Assembly: GCA_023386835.1 (NCBI GenBank)
Contig: JAEWIY010000076.1
Span: forward strand, 1 to 64,000
Direction: 5' to 3'
DNA: 64,000 bases
From: Verrucomicrobiota bacterium
Lineage (GTDB): Bacteria > Verrucomicrobiota > Verrucomicrobiia > Opitutales > Opitutaceae
A model generated the notes under the pieces. The model was not told the DNA's origin. It saw only the letters and a program-made list of their open reading frames with translations, and made no database searches. The position numbers were made by a program, and so were the translations under genes. Shown piece after piece: positions 8,868 through 20,661 of the stretch (position 1 is the stretch's first letter; each line of letters starts with the position of its first letter).

Positions 8868-9944
8868 TTACGCCGCCTGCGCGTTCTCGCCGGCGTTCAA
8901 CAACGGGGCAAACAGGGCCTTGTTGGCCGCCTTCATGAAGGCTTCGTGCGGATCGACGCTGCCATCGCGGACGCGAGCCATCAGGCTCTGGTCCATCGTG
9001 ATCATGCCGTCCGCCCCGCCGCCTTCGATGATCGCGCGGATGTTCGAGATCTGGCCGCTGCGAATCGTGTTCGGCAGTGCTTCGTGCTGGAGCAGGATCT
9101 CGTGCACGGCGCAGCGACCCTTCGGCACACGTTTGCACAAAAGCTGGGAGACGACCCCAGCCAGGCAGCCGGCGAGCATGACGCGCACCTGGTTCTGCTC
9201 CTCGGCTGGAAACGCGTTGATGATCCGGTCGACGGTCTTCGGCGCATTGTTCGTGTGCAGCGTTCCAAACACGAGCATGCCCATCGAGGCGCAGCCGAGC
9301 GCGAGCTTGATCGTCTCCAGTTCACGCATCTCGCCCAGCAGCAGGATGTCCGGGTCATGCCGCATCGCGCCTTTCAGCGCGTCGGCAAACGACCGCGTGT
9401 GTTCACCCGCCTCACGATGCACGATGATCGAGCGCTTGTTCGTGTGCACGAACTCGATCGGGTCCTCGATCGTGATGATGTGCTTCGACGAGTGCGTATT
9501 GATGTAATCGATCATCGCCGCCAGCGTCGTGGATTTTCCGCTACCCGTCGGACCGGTCACGAGCACGAGTCCTTCCTGCAGGTGGCAGAGCTTCTTCAGC
9601 GCCTCGGGCAGCTTCAGGTCGTCGAACGAGAGGATCTTCGACGGAATCTGCCGGAATACCGCGGCCTGGCCCCAGTGATTGTAGAGGAAATTGCCCCGGA
9701 AGCGGGCGAGCCCGGGAATCTCGTGCGCCAGGTCGAGGTCCTTGCGCTCGAGAAACTCACGCCAGCGGTGCGGCGCGCAGATCTCCTGGAGGTACTGCTC
9801 CATCCGGGTGGCGCTGACCGGCTCGTCGGCGATCGGCGTGAGAGCACCGGAGAGGCGCGCCTTCGGGGGCAAACCGACCGTCAGGTGCAGGTCGGAGCCG
9901 CCGCGCTCGAGCATGGTGCGAAGCAGGTGATCGATGGCTGGCAT
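8868..9944 (-). CDS. Type IV pilus retraction ATPase, PilT/PilU family
   Basis: This hexameric ATPase would power pilus retraction at the inner membrane. I chose the ATG giving MPAIDHLLRTM (358 residues), because an upstream start would run inside the preceding gene. Walker A is GPTGSGKS (131-138), the Asp box is ITIEDPIEF, Walker B is DPDILLLGEMRE and the His box is GTLHTNNAP. The C-terminus (VDPHEAFMKAANKALF) resembles PilU/PilT tails. It lies 19 bases after its paralogue on the same strand. No other pilus genes are nearby. Confidence 0.9.
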   Translation of the reverse strand: MPAIDHLLRTMLERGGSDLHLTVGLPPKARLSGALTPIADEPVSATRMEQYLQEICAPHRWREFLERKDLDLAHEIPGLARFRGNFLYNHWGQAAVFRQIPSKILSFDDLKLPEALKKLCHLQEGLVLVTGPTGSGKSTTLAAMIDYINTHSSKHIITIEDPIEFVHTNKRSIIVHREAGEHTRSFADALKGAMRHDPDILLLGEMRELETIKLALGCASMGMLVFGTLHTNNAPKTVDRIINAFPAEEQNQVRVMLAGCLAGVVSQLLCKRVPKGRCAVHEILLQHEALPNTIRSGQISNIRAIIEGGGADGMITMDQSLMARVRDGSVDPHEAFMKAANKALFAPLLNAGENAQAA

Positions 9945-9963
9945 GAGGTGCAGAATGGGTTGT

Positions 9964-11373
9964 TCAGGCGATCCGCGCCCGGAGCGCGCGATTGGTGATG
10001 TTCTGGCGCGCGGTGTCCGCGCTGATGCGGCCGCGCTGGTGGAGTTCAAGAATGGTGTTTTCCATCAGGCACATGCCGTCGCGTAGTCCTGTTTCCATGA
10101 CATTGCGCAGGCCCTGCATCTTGCCGTCCCGGATCAACGCCGCGACGGCTGGCGAACCGGTCAGCAGTTCACATGCAAGCACCAGTCCGCCATCGGTGGA
10201 CGGGAGCAAACGCTGGCACAGGATGCCGCGCAGGCTCTCCGCGACACTGGCGCGGATCTGCGTCTGCTGGCTGGGCGGGAACACGTCGAGCAGCCGGTTG
10301 AGCGTCGTGGCAGCGTCGCTCGTGTGCATCGTGCCGATGACCAGGTGGCCGGTTTCCGACGCGGTGATCGCCATCTCGATCGTCTCGAGATCACGCAGCT
10401 CGCCGATGACGATGACGTCAGGATCCTCGCGCAGAGCGCCCTTCAACGCGGTGGCAAAGGACTGCGTGTGCGGTCCGACCTCGCGCTGCGTGATGTTGCA
10501 GCCCCCCGCCGTCTGCACGATCTCGATCGGGTCCTCGACCGTGATGACGTGATCCTGGCGCGTGGCGTTCAACTCCGCCACCAGCGCGGCCAGTGTAGTG
10601 GTTTTCCCAGCACCGACGGGCCCGGTGACCAGCACCAGTCCGTTGTGATAGGTCAGCAGCTTGCGGATGACGTCGACGTTGCGCAGCCCAAGTTCGTCGA
10701 GCTGCGGGATGCGCGCCGCCACCATGCGGTAGGAACCCGCCGGCCCGGCTTTGTGAAACATCAGGTTGACGCGATACCGGTTGTTCGCGTCCAACGCCAA
10801 AGCGTAGTCGAAGTCCTTGCGCTCGAGATACAGCTCACGCTGGTGCGGCGCCAACAGGGCCGTGTTCAACCGCAGCGCCTGCTTCTCCGTGAGCACGTCA
10901 TCAGCCAGGTAGGATAGCGCACGTTGGCGACGCACAAACGGTCGTGATCCCGACGAAAGGTGCAGGTCGCTGACGCCGGCCCGGGCGCAGCCCATCAGCA
11001 GTTCCTTCACGCGTCCTGCCAGAGTCTCCTCGTCCAGCGACTCCACTTCGGAGAAGCGGAAACTCGGCAGCCCGCCCTGCCCGGTCGACGCCAAAGCCAC
11101 GACTTTGGACGACGCGGCCGGAGCCGGCGCGCTGGAGTCCGACGCTTCGAGGTTTTCGGGGGGCGGACCCTGCCGCGCCTTCGCCAAGGCGACTCCAGCC
11201 AGTCGTTCGAGCGCCTCCACATCGTTGACGTGTCCGTCATCGATCAGCCGCTGGGCGAACTCCAGCAACTCCGCCTGTTCACCCACAGCCCGTCGAACCG
11301 CCAAAATGGCAGCGCGGGAGAAAACCGCCTCTTCCAAACCGAGGCGGACAAACCAAGCGATGGCGGGATGCAT
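9964..11373 (-). CDS. PilT-like ATPase with an N-terminal extension
   Basis: The 469-residue protein is a second PilT-family motor. About 120 extra residues precede the usual PilT N-terminal PAS-like domain, which begins near GVSDLHLSSGSRPFV. The extension has a helical part (1-65) and an alanine/proline/serine-rich linker (66-100). Walker A is GPVGAGKTT (251-259), the Asp box is ITVEDPIEI, Walker B is DPDVIVIGELRD and the His box is GTMHTSDA. Being first in a two-gene unit with another PilT-like gene, it probably forms part of a paired retraction system like PilT/PilU. The extension could be a regulatory or localisation module. Its exact function is not evident from sequence. Confidence 0.87.
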   Translation of the reverse strand: MHPAIAWFVRLGLEEAVFSRAAILAVRRAVGEQAELLEFAQRLIDDGHVNDVEALERLAGVALAKARQGPPPENLEASDSSAPAPAASSKVVALASTGQGGLPSFRFSEVESLDEETLAGRVKELLMGCARAGVSDLHLSSGSRPFVRRQRALSYLADDVLTEKQALRLNTALLAPHQRELYLERKDFDYALALDANNRYRVNLMFHKAGPAGSYRMVAARIPQLDELGLRNVDVIRKLLTYHNGLVLVTGPVGAGKTTTLAALVAELNATRQDHVITVEDPIEIVQTAGGCNITQREVGPHTQSFATALKGALREDPDVIVIGELRDLETIEMAITASETGHLVIGTMHTSDAATTLNRLLDVFPPSQQTQIRASVAESLRGILCQRLLPSTDGGLVLACELLTGSPAVAALIRDGKMQGLRNVMETGLRDGMCLMENTILELHQRGRISADTARQNITNRALRARIA

Positions 11374-11663
11374 GCGAAAACGTGGGCCGGGCGGACGTGA
11401 ATCCGCTTATCGGCAGCTGCCAAGGTTTTGCTCCATCGGCGGCAGCAGCTCACCGCATTTTCGCAAACTTTTACCGGGCAGGATCTAAGGGACTGGGCAG
11501 ACCTCCCTAGGCCAACTGGGGAGCTCACCGGAGACGGCGGGCGGTCTCGTTCCGCCAAGCGTTGAAGCGCGGCGTGGACGGCTACTCAGGTGTGGCACCC
11601 TTCGCGCGATCAGCGCCGGATTGACCCGATTTCAGACCGTGCGCACGTTGTCCCTTATCTCCG

Positions 11664-12119
11664 ATGTCGGACCTGCCTACAGCACTCGCCTTGGATCCCG
11701 TGAAGCAGTTCTCGGTGTTTGCCGAGAACCGGGTTGGACGCCTCTTCGACCTCTGCACGCTGCTCAAGCACAACAACGTGCACGTCATGGCCCTGACGGT
11801 TTTGGATACAACCGACAGCTCGATCCTGCGCCTCGTGCTCGATGATCCGGACAAGGCGCGCGAGCTGATGATCAACAACGATTTTCCCTACACCGAGTGT
11901 GACATCCTCGCGGTGGAGATCGTGGATGAGAGCCAGCTCCGGGACGTGCTCGGCGCGCTGCTCGAGGCCGAGATCAACATCCACTATATCTACAGCTTCA
12001 TCAAACGGCCGCAGGATCGCTGCGCCGTGGCGATCAACGCCGAGGATCAGGACATTGCGGCGCAATCACTCCACTGCCGCGGCTTCCGCGTCCTGACGCA
12101 GGCGGACATCTCCCGCTGA
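11664..12119 (+). CDS. Tandem ACT-domain protein
   Basis: The 151-residue protein consists of two ACT domains (about 12-75 and 85-145). The first opens with QFSVFAENRVGRLFDLCTLL and the second contains DVLGALLEAEINIHYIYSF. ACT domains bind amino acids or similar small ligands and usually control linked enzymes. Here there is no catalytic domain, so it is likely a stand-alone sensor like other short double-ACT proteins. It faces away from the pilus ATPase genes across a 290-base gap and converges on the DUF3299 gene. No enzyme partner is adjacent, so the ligand cannot be named. Confidence 0.85.
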   Translation: MSDLPTALALDPVKQFSVFAENRVGRLFDLCTLLKHNNVHVMALTVLDTTDSSILRLVLDDPDKARELMINNDFPYTECDILAVEIVDESQLRDVLGALLEAEINIHYIYSFIKRPQDRCAVAINAEDQDIAAQSLHCRGFRVLTQADISR

Positions 12120-12157
12120 TCCGACAAACGGCGAGCGGCTTTCGCCGCCCCCCGGCC

Positions 12158-12691
12158 TCAGGTTCCAACTTCGCCCACGCGCTCTCCGACCAGCTCGTAA
12201 ATGCCGGTCATGTAGCCGTTCTCAAACGTCGGCCCGACCTTGAGCACGCCGTAGAACGAGATCGGCACGTCCATCAGGGGCGCCACGCCGCCCGTCTTCA
12301 TCTTCACGACAACCCACTCGTTCATCGCCGGGACCGTGCCAAAGCAGCACATCGAGGGGTCTTTGACCAAGAGGAACTCGGTCACCTTGCCGCTCTCGAG
12401 CCGCACCGGCAGCATGTATCCGGTGACCAACGTCTTCTTGCCATTGAGTGCCCTGATCTCCTCCGGGATCTGCTGCTCGCCTTGCGAGCGGGCATCATCC
12501 TCCCCAACGTCAGGGCTCGGCGGGACAAAACGATAGTTGGCCAGCCGGTCAAAACCGACCTTCTCGTACGCGCCCTCATCCGCAGCCGACAGGCTCACGG
12601 CGACCGCGAAACAGCAGACCAGGGCCAGTACACCACGCGCTGCTGCCCATGGTACCGAGATCGCCAAAGCCGTGCGCCGAGCCATCGTCAT
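12158..12691 (-). CDS. DUF3299 secreted protein
   Basis: The 177-residue protein has an N-terminal signal peptide (about 1-36, hydrophobic AARGVLALVCCFAVAVSLSA). The mature part contains IPEEIRALNGKKTLVTGYML and DPSMCCFGTVPAMNEWV, which I recognise as DUF3299. The paired cysteines and the methionines suggest metal binding, but this is inference. In many proteobacteria DUF3299 genes sit beside an FtsX-type permease and LolD-type ATPase thought to serve metal acquisition. Here such a pair lies 3 kb away (15750-17638) on the same strand, with a histidine kinase gene between. It converges with the ACT gene. Confidence 0.8.
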   Translation of the reverse strand: MTMARRTALAISVPWAAARGVLALVCCFAVAVSLSAADEGAYEKVGFDRLANYRFVPPSPDVGEDDARSQGEQQIPEEIRALNGKKTLVTGYMLPVRLESGKVTEFLLVKDPSMCCFGTVPAMNEWVVVKMKTGGVAPLMDVPISFYGVLKVGPTFENGYMTGIYELVGERVGEVGT

Positions 12692-12846
12692 GGTGCGGAC
12701 CGTATGCAGGGATCAGCCGCCGTCAAAGGTTCGCTGAATCCAAAACTGCGGCATTTCGACGCCCTGCATTTTAACATCTCCTTAGACTTCCGAAGCTCGC
12801 CTGCTTCAGTTGCGGCTGCTTGTGTCGATCCCAGTCGCCTGAAAAA

Positions 12847-15717
<2,871 letters not shown>

Positions 15718-15749
15718 GCGTCGGCGTAGCGCAACGTGTTGCGCCAGGC

Positions 15750-16952
15750 TTACGACTGCGGCGTCAGGTGGTCTGCCACGGGCGTGCGGTAGGCCTGCCA
15801 GGCGGGCACAAGACCGCTGATGGCCGCCAACACAATGAGTCCGAGCGGCGCCCAAGCCAGCACCGGATTCCAAGCGGCGACTTCCAAAACCACCCCGGTC
15901 TGCGCCCGCAGCACCGACGTGATCAAGTTCAGCAGCAGCGCATACACCACAAATCCGCCCCCCGCGCCGAGTGCGCCAATCGCCGCCGCCTCGGCGACGA
16001 TGGCACCAAAGACGGTGCGGCGACGCGCGCCCAATGCGCGGAGAATGGCCACGTCGCGTCGACGCGCATGCATTGACGCGTGGAGACTCGCCAGCACCGA
16101 CGCGGCCGCCACCACCGCGATCAGGTAGGCGATAAGACCGAGCACGCGCTCCACCCAGCCGAGGCGGTTGAACAGGTCCGCCACGACCGCCCCCACCGGG
16201 AACGCGAGCGTCAGATGACCGCCCGGACGATTGATCTGGGAATCGAGCATCATGCCAGCCGTCGGCGCACGGAACTGCAGCAGCACCGCGCTGAGGTCCG
16301 TCGCCGTCTGCGGATTGTGGCCGCTCATCGTCTGCACGCCTCCAAGCGGGATCCAGATGACACGATCGGCCGGCGTATTCGTCGGGCGAAGACGGCCGAC
16401 CACCGTGTACTGCTCGTCGTGAACCGAGTCCGGATTGAAAACGACGCCGTGATAAGGCTGGAACGTGGTGCCGATCTCCCAACCCAACCGCTCCGCCACC
16501 ACACTGCCCATCACGGCCTCCCGCGCCTCCGGCGCAAAGAGGCGTCCGCCCGGCTCCACGGCCAACGTCCGCTCGCCGCCGAGGTCCACGCCAAACATCT
16601 CCGGCAGCGTTCCCACGATGCGCCAACCACGGTGATTATCGCCCACGGCGATCGGGATGGCGGTCTTGATCGCCGGATGGCGGCGGATGGCCTCAAAATC
16701 CTTGGCGGCGATGTTCCCGGGCGACGACTCCAGGTGAAAAAGCGCATTGAGCACGAGTTGCAGCTTCGAGCCGCGCGCGCCCAACACCGCGTCGAAACCA
16801 GACGTTGTATCCGCGAACGCCTGACGCGTCTGCGCCTTGACGACCCACACGGTCATGAGCAAACCGGCCGCGAGCGCAATCGACGTGGCGGTGACGAGCG
16901 ACGACAACGCGTGCTGGCGGAGGGATCGGTAGACGATCAGCAGCAGGGTCAT
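15750..16952 (-). CDS. FtsX-type ABC transporter permease
   Basis: The 400-residue membrane protein has an N-terminal helix (about 15-37), a large periplasmic domain (about 40-240) and three C-terminal helices in an FtsX-like domain (about 250-395). The motif FDAVLGARGSKLQLVLNALF is typical of a permease subgroup I associate with DevC-like and putative zinc-linked transporters. It overlaps the upstream ATPase gene by four bases (ATGA), so the two are translationally coupled. The pair would form a MacB/LolCDE-like mechanotransmission machine rather than a classic importer. The substrate is unknown. Confidence 0.87.
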   Translation of the reverse strand: MTLLLIVYRSLRQHALSSLVTATSIALAAGLLMTVWVVKAQTRQAFADTTSGFDAVLGARGSKLQLVLNALFHLESSPGNIAAKDFEAIRRHPAIKTAIPIAVGDNHRGWRIVGTLPEMFGVDLGGERTLAVEPGGRLFAPEAREAVMGSVVAERLGWEIGTTFQPYHGVVFNPDSVHDEQYTVVGRLRPTNTPADRVIWIPLGGVQTMSGHNPQTATDLSAVLLQFRAPTAGMMLDSQINRPGGHLTLAFPVGAVVADLFNRLGWVERVLGLIAYLIAVVAAASVLASLHASMHARRRDVAILRALGARRRTVFGAIVAEAAAIGALGAGGGFVVYALLLNLITSVLRAQTGVVLEVAAWNPVLAWAPLGLIVLAAISGLVPAWQAYRTPVADHLTPQS

Positions 16953-17638
16953 GGCGCACGGTAAAGGGTGGCGGAGGCGCTGGCGCGATTGATCTGAGCC
17001 AGGTCGAGCACAGTCTCGAACGACCCCAGCACCGCCTCATCGTGGCTCACGAGCAGCAGCGCGGCGCCGTGTTCGCTGCAGACTTCCCGGATCATCGACA
17101 GCGCCCCCCGCGCGTGCACGGGATCGAGGTTGCCTGTCGGTTCGTCGGCGAGGACCAGCCGCGGACGATTGGCGAGCGCGCGAGCGACGGCTACGCGCTG
17201 CTGCTGCCCCGTCGAGAGCTGCCGCGGAAAATGATGGAGCCGTTCGCCCAAGCCGACGCGCTGCAACAGCTGGCGCGCACGATCGCGATCGACCTTGCCC
17301 GGTCCGAACGCCATGCCGAGGACAACGTTGTCGAGCACCGTGTGGCCCTGCAGCAGGTTGAAGGTCTGGAAGATGTACCCGATCTTCTCCGCGCGCAGAC
17401 GGTCCCGCTGGGACTCGCCGAGCCTGGCCAGATCCACGTCGTCGATTCGGACCTCGCCCTGATCCGGCACGAGGATCCCGGCGATCAGGTGCAACAGTGT
17501 CGTTTTGCCCGTGCCGCTGGCGCCGCGGAGCGCGACTTGCGCCCCGGCCGACAGCTCCAGTTGCGCCACATCCAGCACCACGTGGCGCGTGCCGTCGGGG
17601 CCGGCGTAACCTTTCTGCAACTGGCGAAGGACGAGCAT
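16949..17638 (-). CDS. LolD/MacB-type ABC transporter ATPase
   Basis: The 229-residue ATPase has Walker A GASGTGKT (39-46), Q-loop [13 protein letters not shown], signature [10 protein letters not shown] (from 141) and Walker [14 protein letters not shown]. Such ATPases pair with FtsX-type permeases to drive lipoprotein release, efflux or envelope remodelling. The permease gene overlaps its stop by four bases. There is no membrane-fusion protein gene next to the pair. Confidence 0.92.
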   Translation of the reverse strand: MLVLRQLQKGYAGPDGTRHVVLDVAQLELSAGAQVALRGASGTGKTTLLHLIAGILVPDQGEVRIDDVDLARLGESQRDRLRAEKIGYIFQTFNLLQGHTVLDNVVLGMAFGPGKVDRDRARQLLQRVGLGERLHHFPRQLSTGQQQRVAVARALANRPRLVLADEPTGNLDPVHARGALSMIREVCSEHGAALLLVSHDEAVLGSFETVLDLAQINRASASATLYRAP

Positions 17639-17691
17639 GCCGGCGCGGACTCAACCAGCAAAGCGCGCAGATGCAATCGCGCACCGAACCC

Positions 17692-19815
17692 TCAGCGACC
17701 GGCGCGGCGATTCACGGCCTCCGCCGCCGCCCGCGAAAAGCGATGCTGTACGGGTCGCCGCTGCTCGACCGTCAACGACGGCAACTCCGGCAAGGCGTCC
17801 GCCTTCTGATCGCGCAACGTGGCGCGGCACAGCGCCCGAAACGTGTCCCAGCGCTCCGCAAGGTGCAGCGCCGCTGCCGTCGCCTCCGGTTTTTCAGCCA
17901 CGAGCACTCCCGTGGATTGAAGATCGAGCGGCGCCGCATGCGCGACCTGGCGCAGGAGCGAACGCCACTCCGTCATCAGCCGGTCGATGTCACCCCGTCC
18001 CGTCTGTTCGGACGCCGCCGCAAGTGCACCGGCGCGCGCCGAGCGTTCCACCAGCGCACGCACCACCTCGCTGGCGCCCCAGCCATAGTGCGGCGGCACG
18101 CCTTCGACCAGAAACCCTTCGACGGAGAACCGGTGAAACGTCTTCTCGCAGACGTTCGCCAACCGCCCCAGCCGGCGGGGATTCGTGCCGGCGAATCGAT
18201 CGCCCGCGAACAGGTTGGCACAATCGTAAAGCAAATGATCGAGCGGATACCGCCGGTCTTCCAAAGCCGCCGCCAGCGCGAGCCCTTCCGAGCCGAGGAA
18301 CGACGCCACGATCGCCCCGCGTGGCGTCAGCCGCAGCGCGCGGTCGAGCACGCCCACTCGCTGCAGCGACCAGAGCAACGTCGGCTGCGGCGACATCGCC
18401 AGGCATTCCTCGCGCAACCCACAGGTGCGGCAGGCCGGGAACGGCCGTTTGCGCCGCCGTATCAGCCGCGCGCGACCCGTATCCGTGCGGTGGCCACACG
18501 GCACCTGCTCGGGCGGCCGCTGCATCGTTAGCTCCGCGCCGAGCTGCAGCGGTGCGTCGGTGAAGAAGCGATGCGCGCTGCGACTGACCCACTCGCTGGC
18601 ACTCTCCCCCGGACGCAGCGAACGCAATAGGTACGCCCACGGAAGCGGCGCGGCTCGCTTCAAACGCTGCGGAGCCGCCCGCCGCAGGGGCGGCGCATGC
18701 GTGCTGACGAGCACGTAACCGGTCTCATCCAATCCACGGCGGCCGGCGCGCCCCACCATCTGCAGCAGTTCGTGCGGTGCGATCTGCCGTTCCAGTTGAT
18801 CAAACCGGTACGAGGCCGCCGTGACCATCACCGCCCGCAACGAGAAGTTGATGCCGGCGCTCAACCCCAGCGTCGCGACGACGGCCCGGAGCTGGCCGGC
18901 CTTGGCCAACGGCTCGATCAAACCGGCGCGCTGGAGATACGACAGCCCGCTGTGGTGATAGGCCACGCGCTGGCGCAGGAGTTTGGACAGCTCCGGCCCA
19001 GCCGCCTGCTCCTGGGCGGTGGTCAGCGTCAGCGGTTCGGGCAACGGAAGCTCACGCGCAAATTGCCGCGCCAACCGTTCCGCGTCCTGGCGATGCGGCG
19101 CAAAAACCAGCACCGGCCCCAAACCCTCGCGCAACGCACCCGCCAGCCGGCGGGCCCAAAAGCCCGTGATCGACTTCGGCAGGCCGTGGATCAGGTCGTC
19201 GACATCCACCTCCTCGAGCGGCACCGGGCGCTCGCGCGTGCGCACGACGTCCACTTTGCGATCAAGCCGGCGCAGCCACGCCGCCACATCGTCCGGATTG
19301 GCCACCGAACCGCTCAGCAGCAGCAGTTGCACCGACGGATCGAGCGCGAGCAACGTGCCCTCGTAATGGTTGCCGCGATGCGCATCGGACAACCACTGGT
19401 ATTCGTCGATCACCAACAGGGAAAAAGCCGGACGCGGCGCCGCACCCGGCTCGGGGCCCATTTCGGGTTGCGGCCGACGCTCCAGTTCTCCCCTCGCGGC
19501 TTCCAACGTCGCCACCACGACCGGCGCGAGCGGATCAATGCTGACGTCGCCGGTCATGATGCCAACGCGCCACCCCCGTTCCCGCCACTCCGCATACTTG
19601 TCGTTGGCCAACGCACGCGTGGGCACGGTGTAAACCGCGCGGCGGCTGAAACTCGTCTGCTCCGCCCAGCGCTCGAAAACGTACGTCTTGCCTGCGCCAG
19701 TCGGGGCATCGAGGACGACGTCGCGCCCGGCTTTCAGCGCTTGGATCGCTTCCGCCTGCCACCGATCGGGCAGCACGAGCCGTTGCAGGCTTTCAAGAGC
19801 TTGGCCAGCGATCAC
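17692..19815 (-). CDS. Ski2-like superfamily 2 helicase with DEYQ box and Cys cluster
   Basis: The 707-residue protein has Walker A DAPTGAGKT (36-44), motif Ia VPTRALANDKYAEW, motif II IDEYQ (136-140) instead of DEAH/DExH, motif III LLLSGSV and motif VI QMVGRAGRRG. This order matches Ski2/Mtr4/Hel308-type helicases, which unwind RNA or DNA from 3' ends. After the helicase core a cysteine cluster (CGH, then CRTCGLREEC, about residues 436-470) could bind zinc or an iron-sulphur cluster. The C-terminal 220 residues match nothing I recognise. It shares a strand with the ABC pair, 53 bases away, but the link is probably positional. DNA repair or RNA processing is possible. Confidence 0.82.
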   Translation of the reverse strand: MIAGQALESLQRLVLPDRWQAEAIQALKAGRDVVLDAPTGAGKTYVFERWAEQTSFSRRAVYTVPTRALANDKYAEWRERGWRVGIMTGDVSIDPLAPVVVATLEAARGELERRPQPEMGPEPGAAPRPAFSLLVIDEYQWLSDAHRGNHYEGTLLALDPSVQLLLLSGSVANPDDVAAWLRRLDRKVDVVRTRERPVPLEEVDVDDLIHGLPKSITGFWARRLAGALREGLGPVLVFAPHRQDAERLARQFARELPLPEPLTLTTAQEQAAGPELSKLLRQRVAYHHSGLSYLQRAGLIEPLAKAGQLRAVVATLGLSAGINFSLRAVMVTAASYRFDQLERQIAPHELLQMVGRAGRRGLDETGYVLVSTHAPPLRRAAPQRLKRAAPLPWAYLLRSLRPGESASEWVSRSAHRFFTDAPLQLGAELTMQRPPEQVPCGHRTDTGRARLIRRRKRPFPACRTCGLREECLAMSPQPTLLWSLQRVGVLDRALRLTPRGAIVASFLGSEGLALAAALEDRRYPLDHLLYDCANLFAGDRFAGTNPRRLGRLANVCEKTFHRFSVEGFLVEGVPPHYGWGASEVVRALVERSARAGALAAASEQTGRGDIDRLMTEWRSLLRQVAHAAPLDLQSTGVLVAEKPEATAAALHLAERWDTFRALCRATLRDQKADALPELPSLTVEQRRPVQHRFSRAAAEAVNRRAGR

Positions 19816-19958
19816 CCGGCGACCGTAGGTGGCGATGGAGCTACGTCAACCGGGCCGGCGGTTCGCCGGTCCGCCCTCCGCTCAAGCCCGGCACCATCAG
19901 CCATAAACGACACCTTTTTCCGCAGTTCAAAGCTCGCTGCCACGATCTCCATGGCCCG

Positions 19959-19982
19959 TTGACATTCAAACAGTCGTTTGAA
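19959..19982 (+). promoter_or_regulatory. Palindromic TetR-type operator overlapping a TTGACA -35 element
   Basis: A perfect 7-bp inverted repeat with a 4-base centre, TTCAAAC-AGTC-GTTTGAA, occupies 19965-19982 and ends 11 bases before the regulator's ATG. A consensus -35 hexamer TTGACA lies at 19959-19964, directly before the palindrome, so bound repressor would block RNA polymerase. The -10 element would fall near 19982-19987 and is poor. The arrangement indicates autoregulation by the TetR protein encoded immediately downstream. Confidence 0.8.
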
Positions 19983-19993
19983 ATGGTGGGGCC

Positions 19994-20650
19994 ATGGCGC
20001 GTCGGACGTCCTCCGCCTCCACCCGCGAGCGGCTGCTCGATGCCGCCGAGGCGCTGTTTGCGGAGGCCGGCTTCAACGGCGCGTCGTTGCGCCCGATCAC
20101 GGAGCAGGCCGGCGCCAACCTCGCCGCGGTCAACTACCATTTCGGCTCCAAGGAGGCGTTGTACGAAGCCGTCGTGCTGCGACGGATACGTCCGATGAAT
20201 GAGGAGCGTTTGCAGCGCCTGGCCGAGGCGGAACGGATCGGGCCGGACGTAATCGATCTCCGGCTCCTGCTCGACCTCCTGCTGCGCCCGATCGTCGCCC
20301 TCGCCACCGCGCCGACACCCGGTGGGCATCCATTTCCGCGTGTGATCAGCCGCGCGCTCATCGATCCCGAACCCTTCATGCGTTCGGTCATGACGCGTGA
20401 ATTCTCCCCGCTCTTCCGACGGCTGGAGCCGCACCTGCGTCGACTGCTCCCCGAACTCGATCGGCCAACCCTCGGCTTTCGGCTCCGCTACGTTCTCGGC
20501 GCCACCAACATGATTTTCGCCGCGAATCCCTTCCTGCCGGGACTGCGGCCCTCGCTGCCGACTGCCTCGGCCCCCGACGTGCTGCTCGAGCAACTGCTGG
20601 TGGTCAGCGAGGCCGTCCTGCGGGCACCTCCTCCGGCGCTCACCTCCTGA
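19994..20650 (+). CDS. TetR/AcrR-family repressor, CecR-like
   Basis: The 218-residue regulator has an N-terminal TetR helix-turn-helix (about 10-58): TRERLLDAAEALFAEAGFNG and ANLAAVNYHFGSKEALYEAV. The C-terminal ligand domain (RVISRALIDPEPFMRSVM) resembles the E. coli CecR (YbiH) group. Gene order supports this: next come an HlyD-like gene, two ATPase genes and two permease genes, matching cecR-ybhG-ybhF-ybhS-ybhR. In E. coli CecR represses this exporter and affects drug sensitivity. A perfect palindrome before the start indicates autorepression of the operon. The first gene ends only 11 bases before ybhG. Confidence 0.88.
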   Translation: MARRTSSASTRERLLDAAEALFAEAGFNGASLRPITEQAGANLAAVNYHFGSKEALYEAVVLRRIRPMNEERLQRLAEAERIGPDVIDLRLLLDLLLRPIVALATAPTPGGHPFPRVISRALIDPEPFMRSVMTREFSPLFRRLEPHLRRLLPELDRPTLGFRLRYVLGATNMIFAANPFLPGLRPSLPTASAPDVLLEQLLVVSEAVLRAPPPALTS

Positions 20651-20661
20651 CTCATTGTGCC

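Noticed and set aside
8004..9998. Long plus-strand reading frame of 664 codons
   Set aside because: It is antisense to the S41 and PilT-like genes, which have clear motifs. Long shadow frames are common in GC-rich coding DNA.
11591..11606. TGTGGCACCCTTCGCGC before the ACT gene, with GG-N10-GC spacing, as a sigma-54 promoter
   Set aside because: The -12 part is GCGC rather than TTGC and the -24 part lacks the final G. Too weak compared with the three sites reported.
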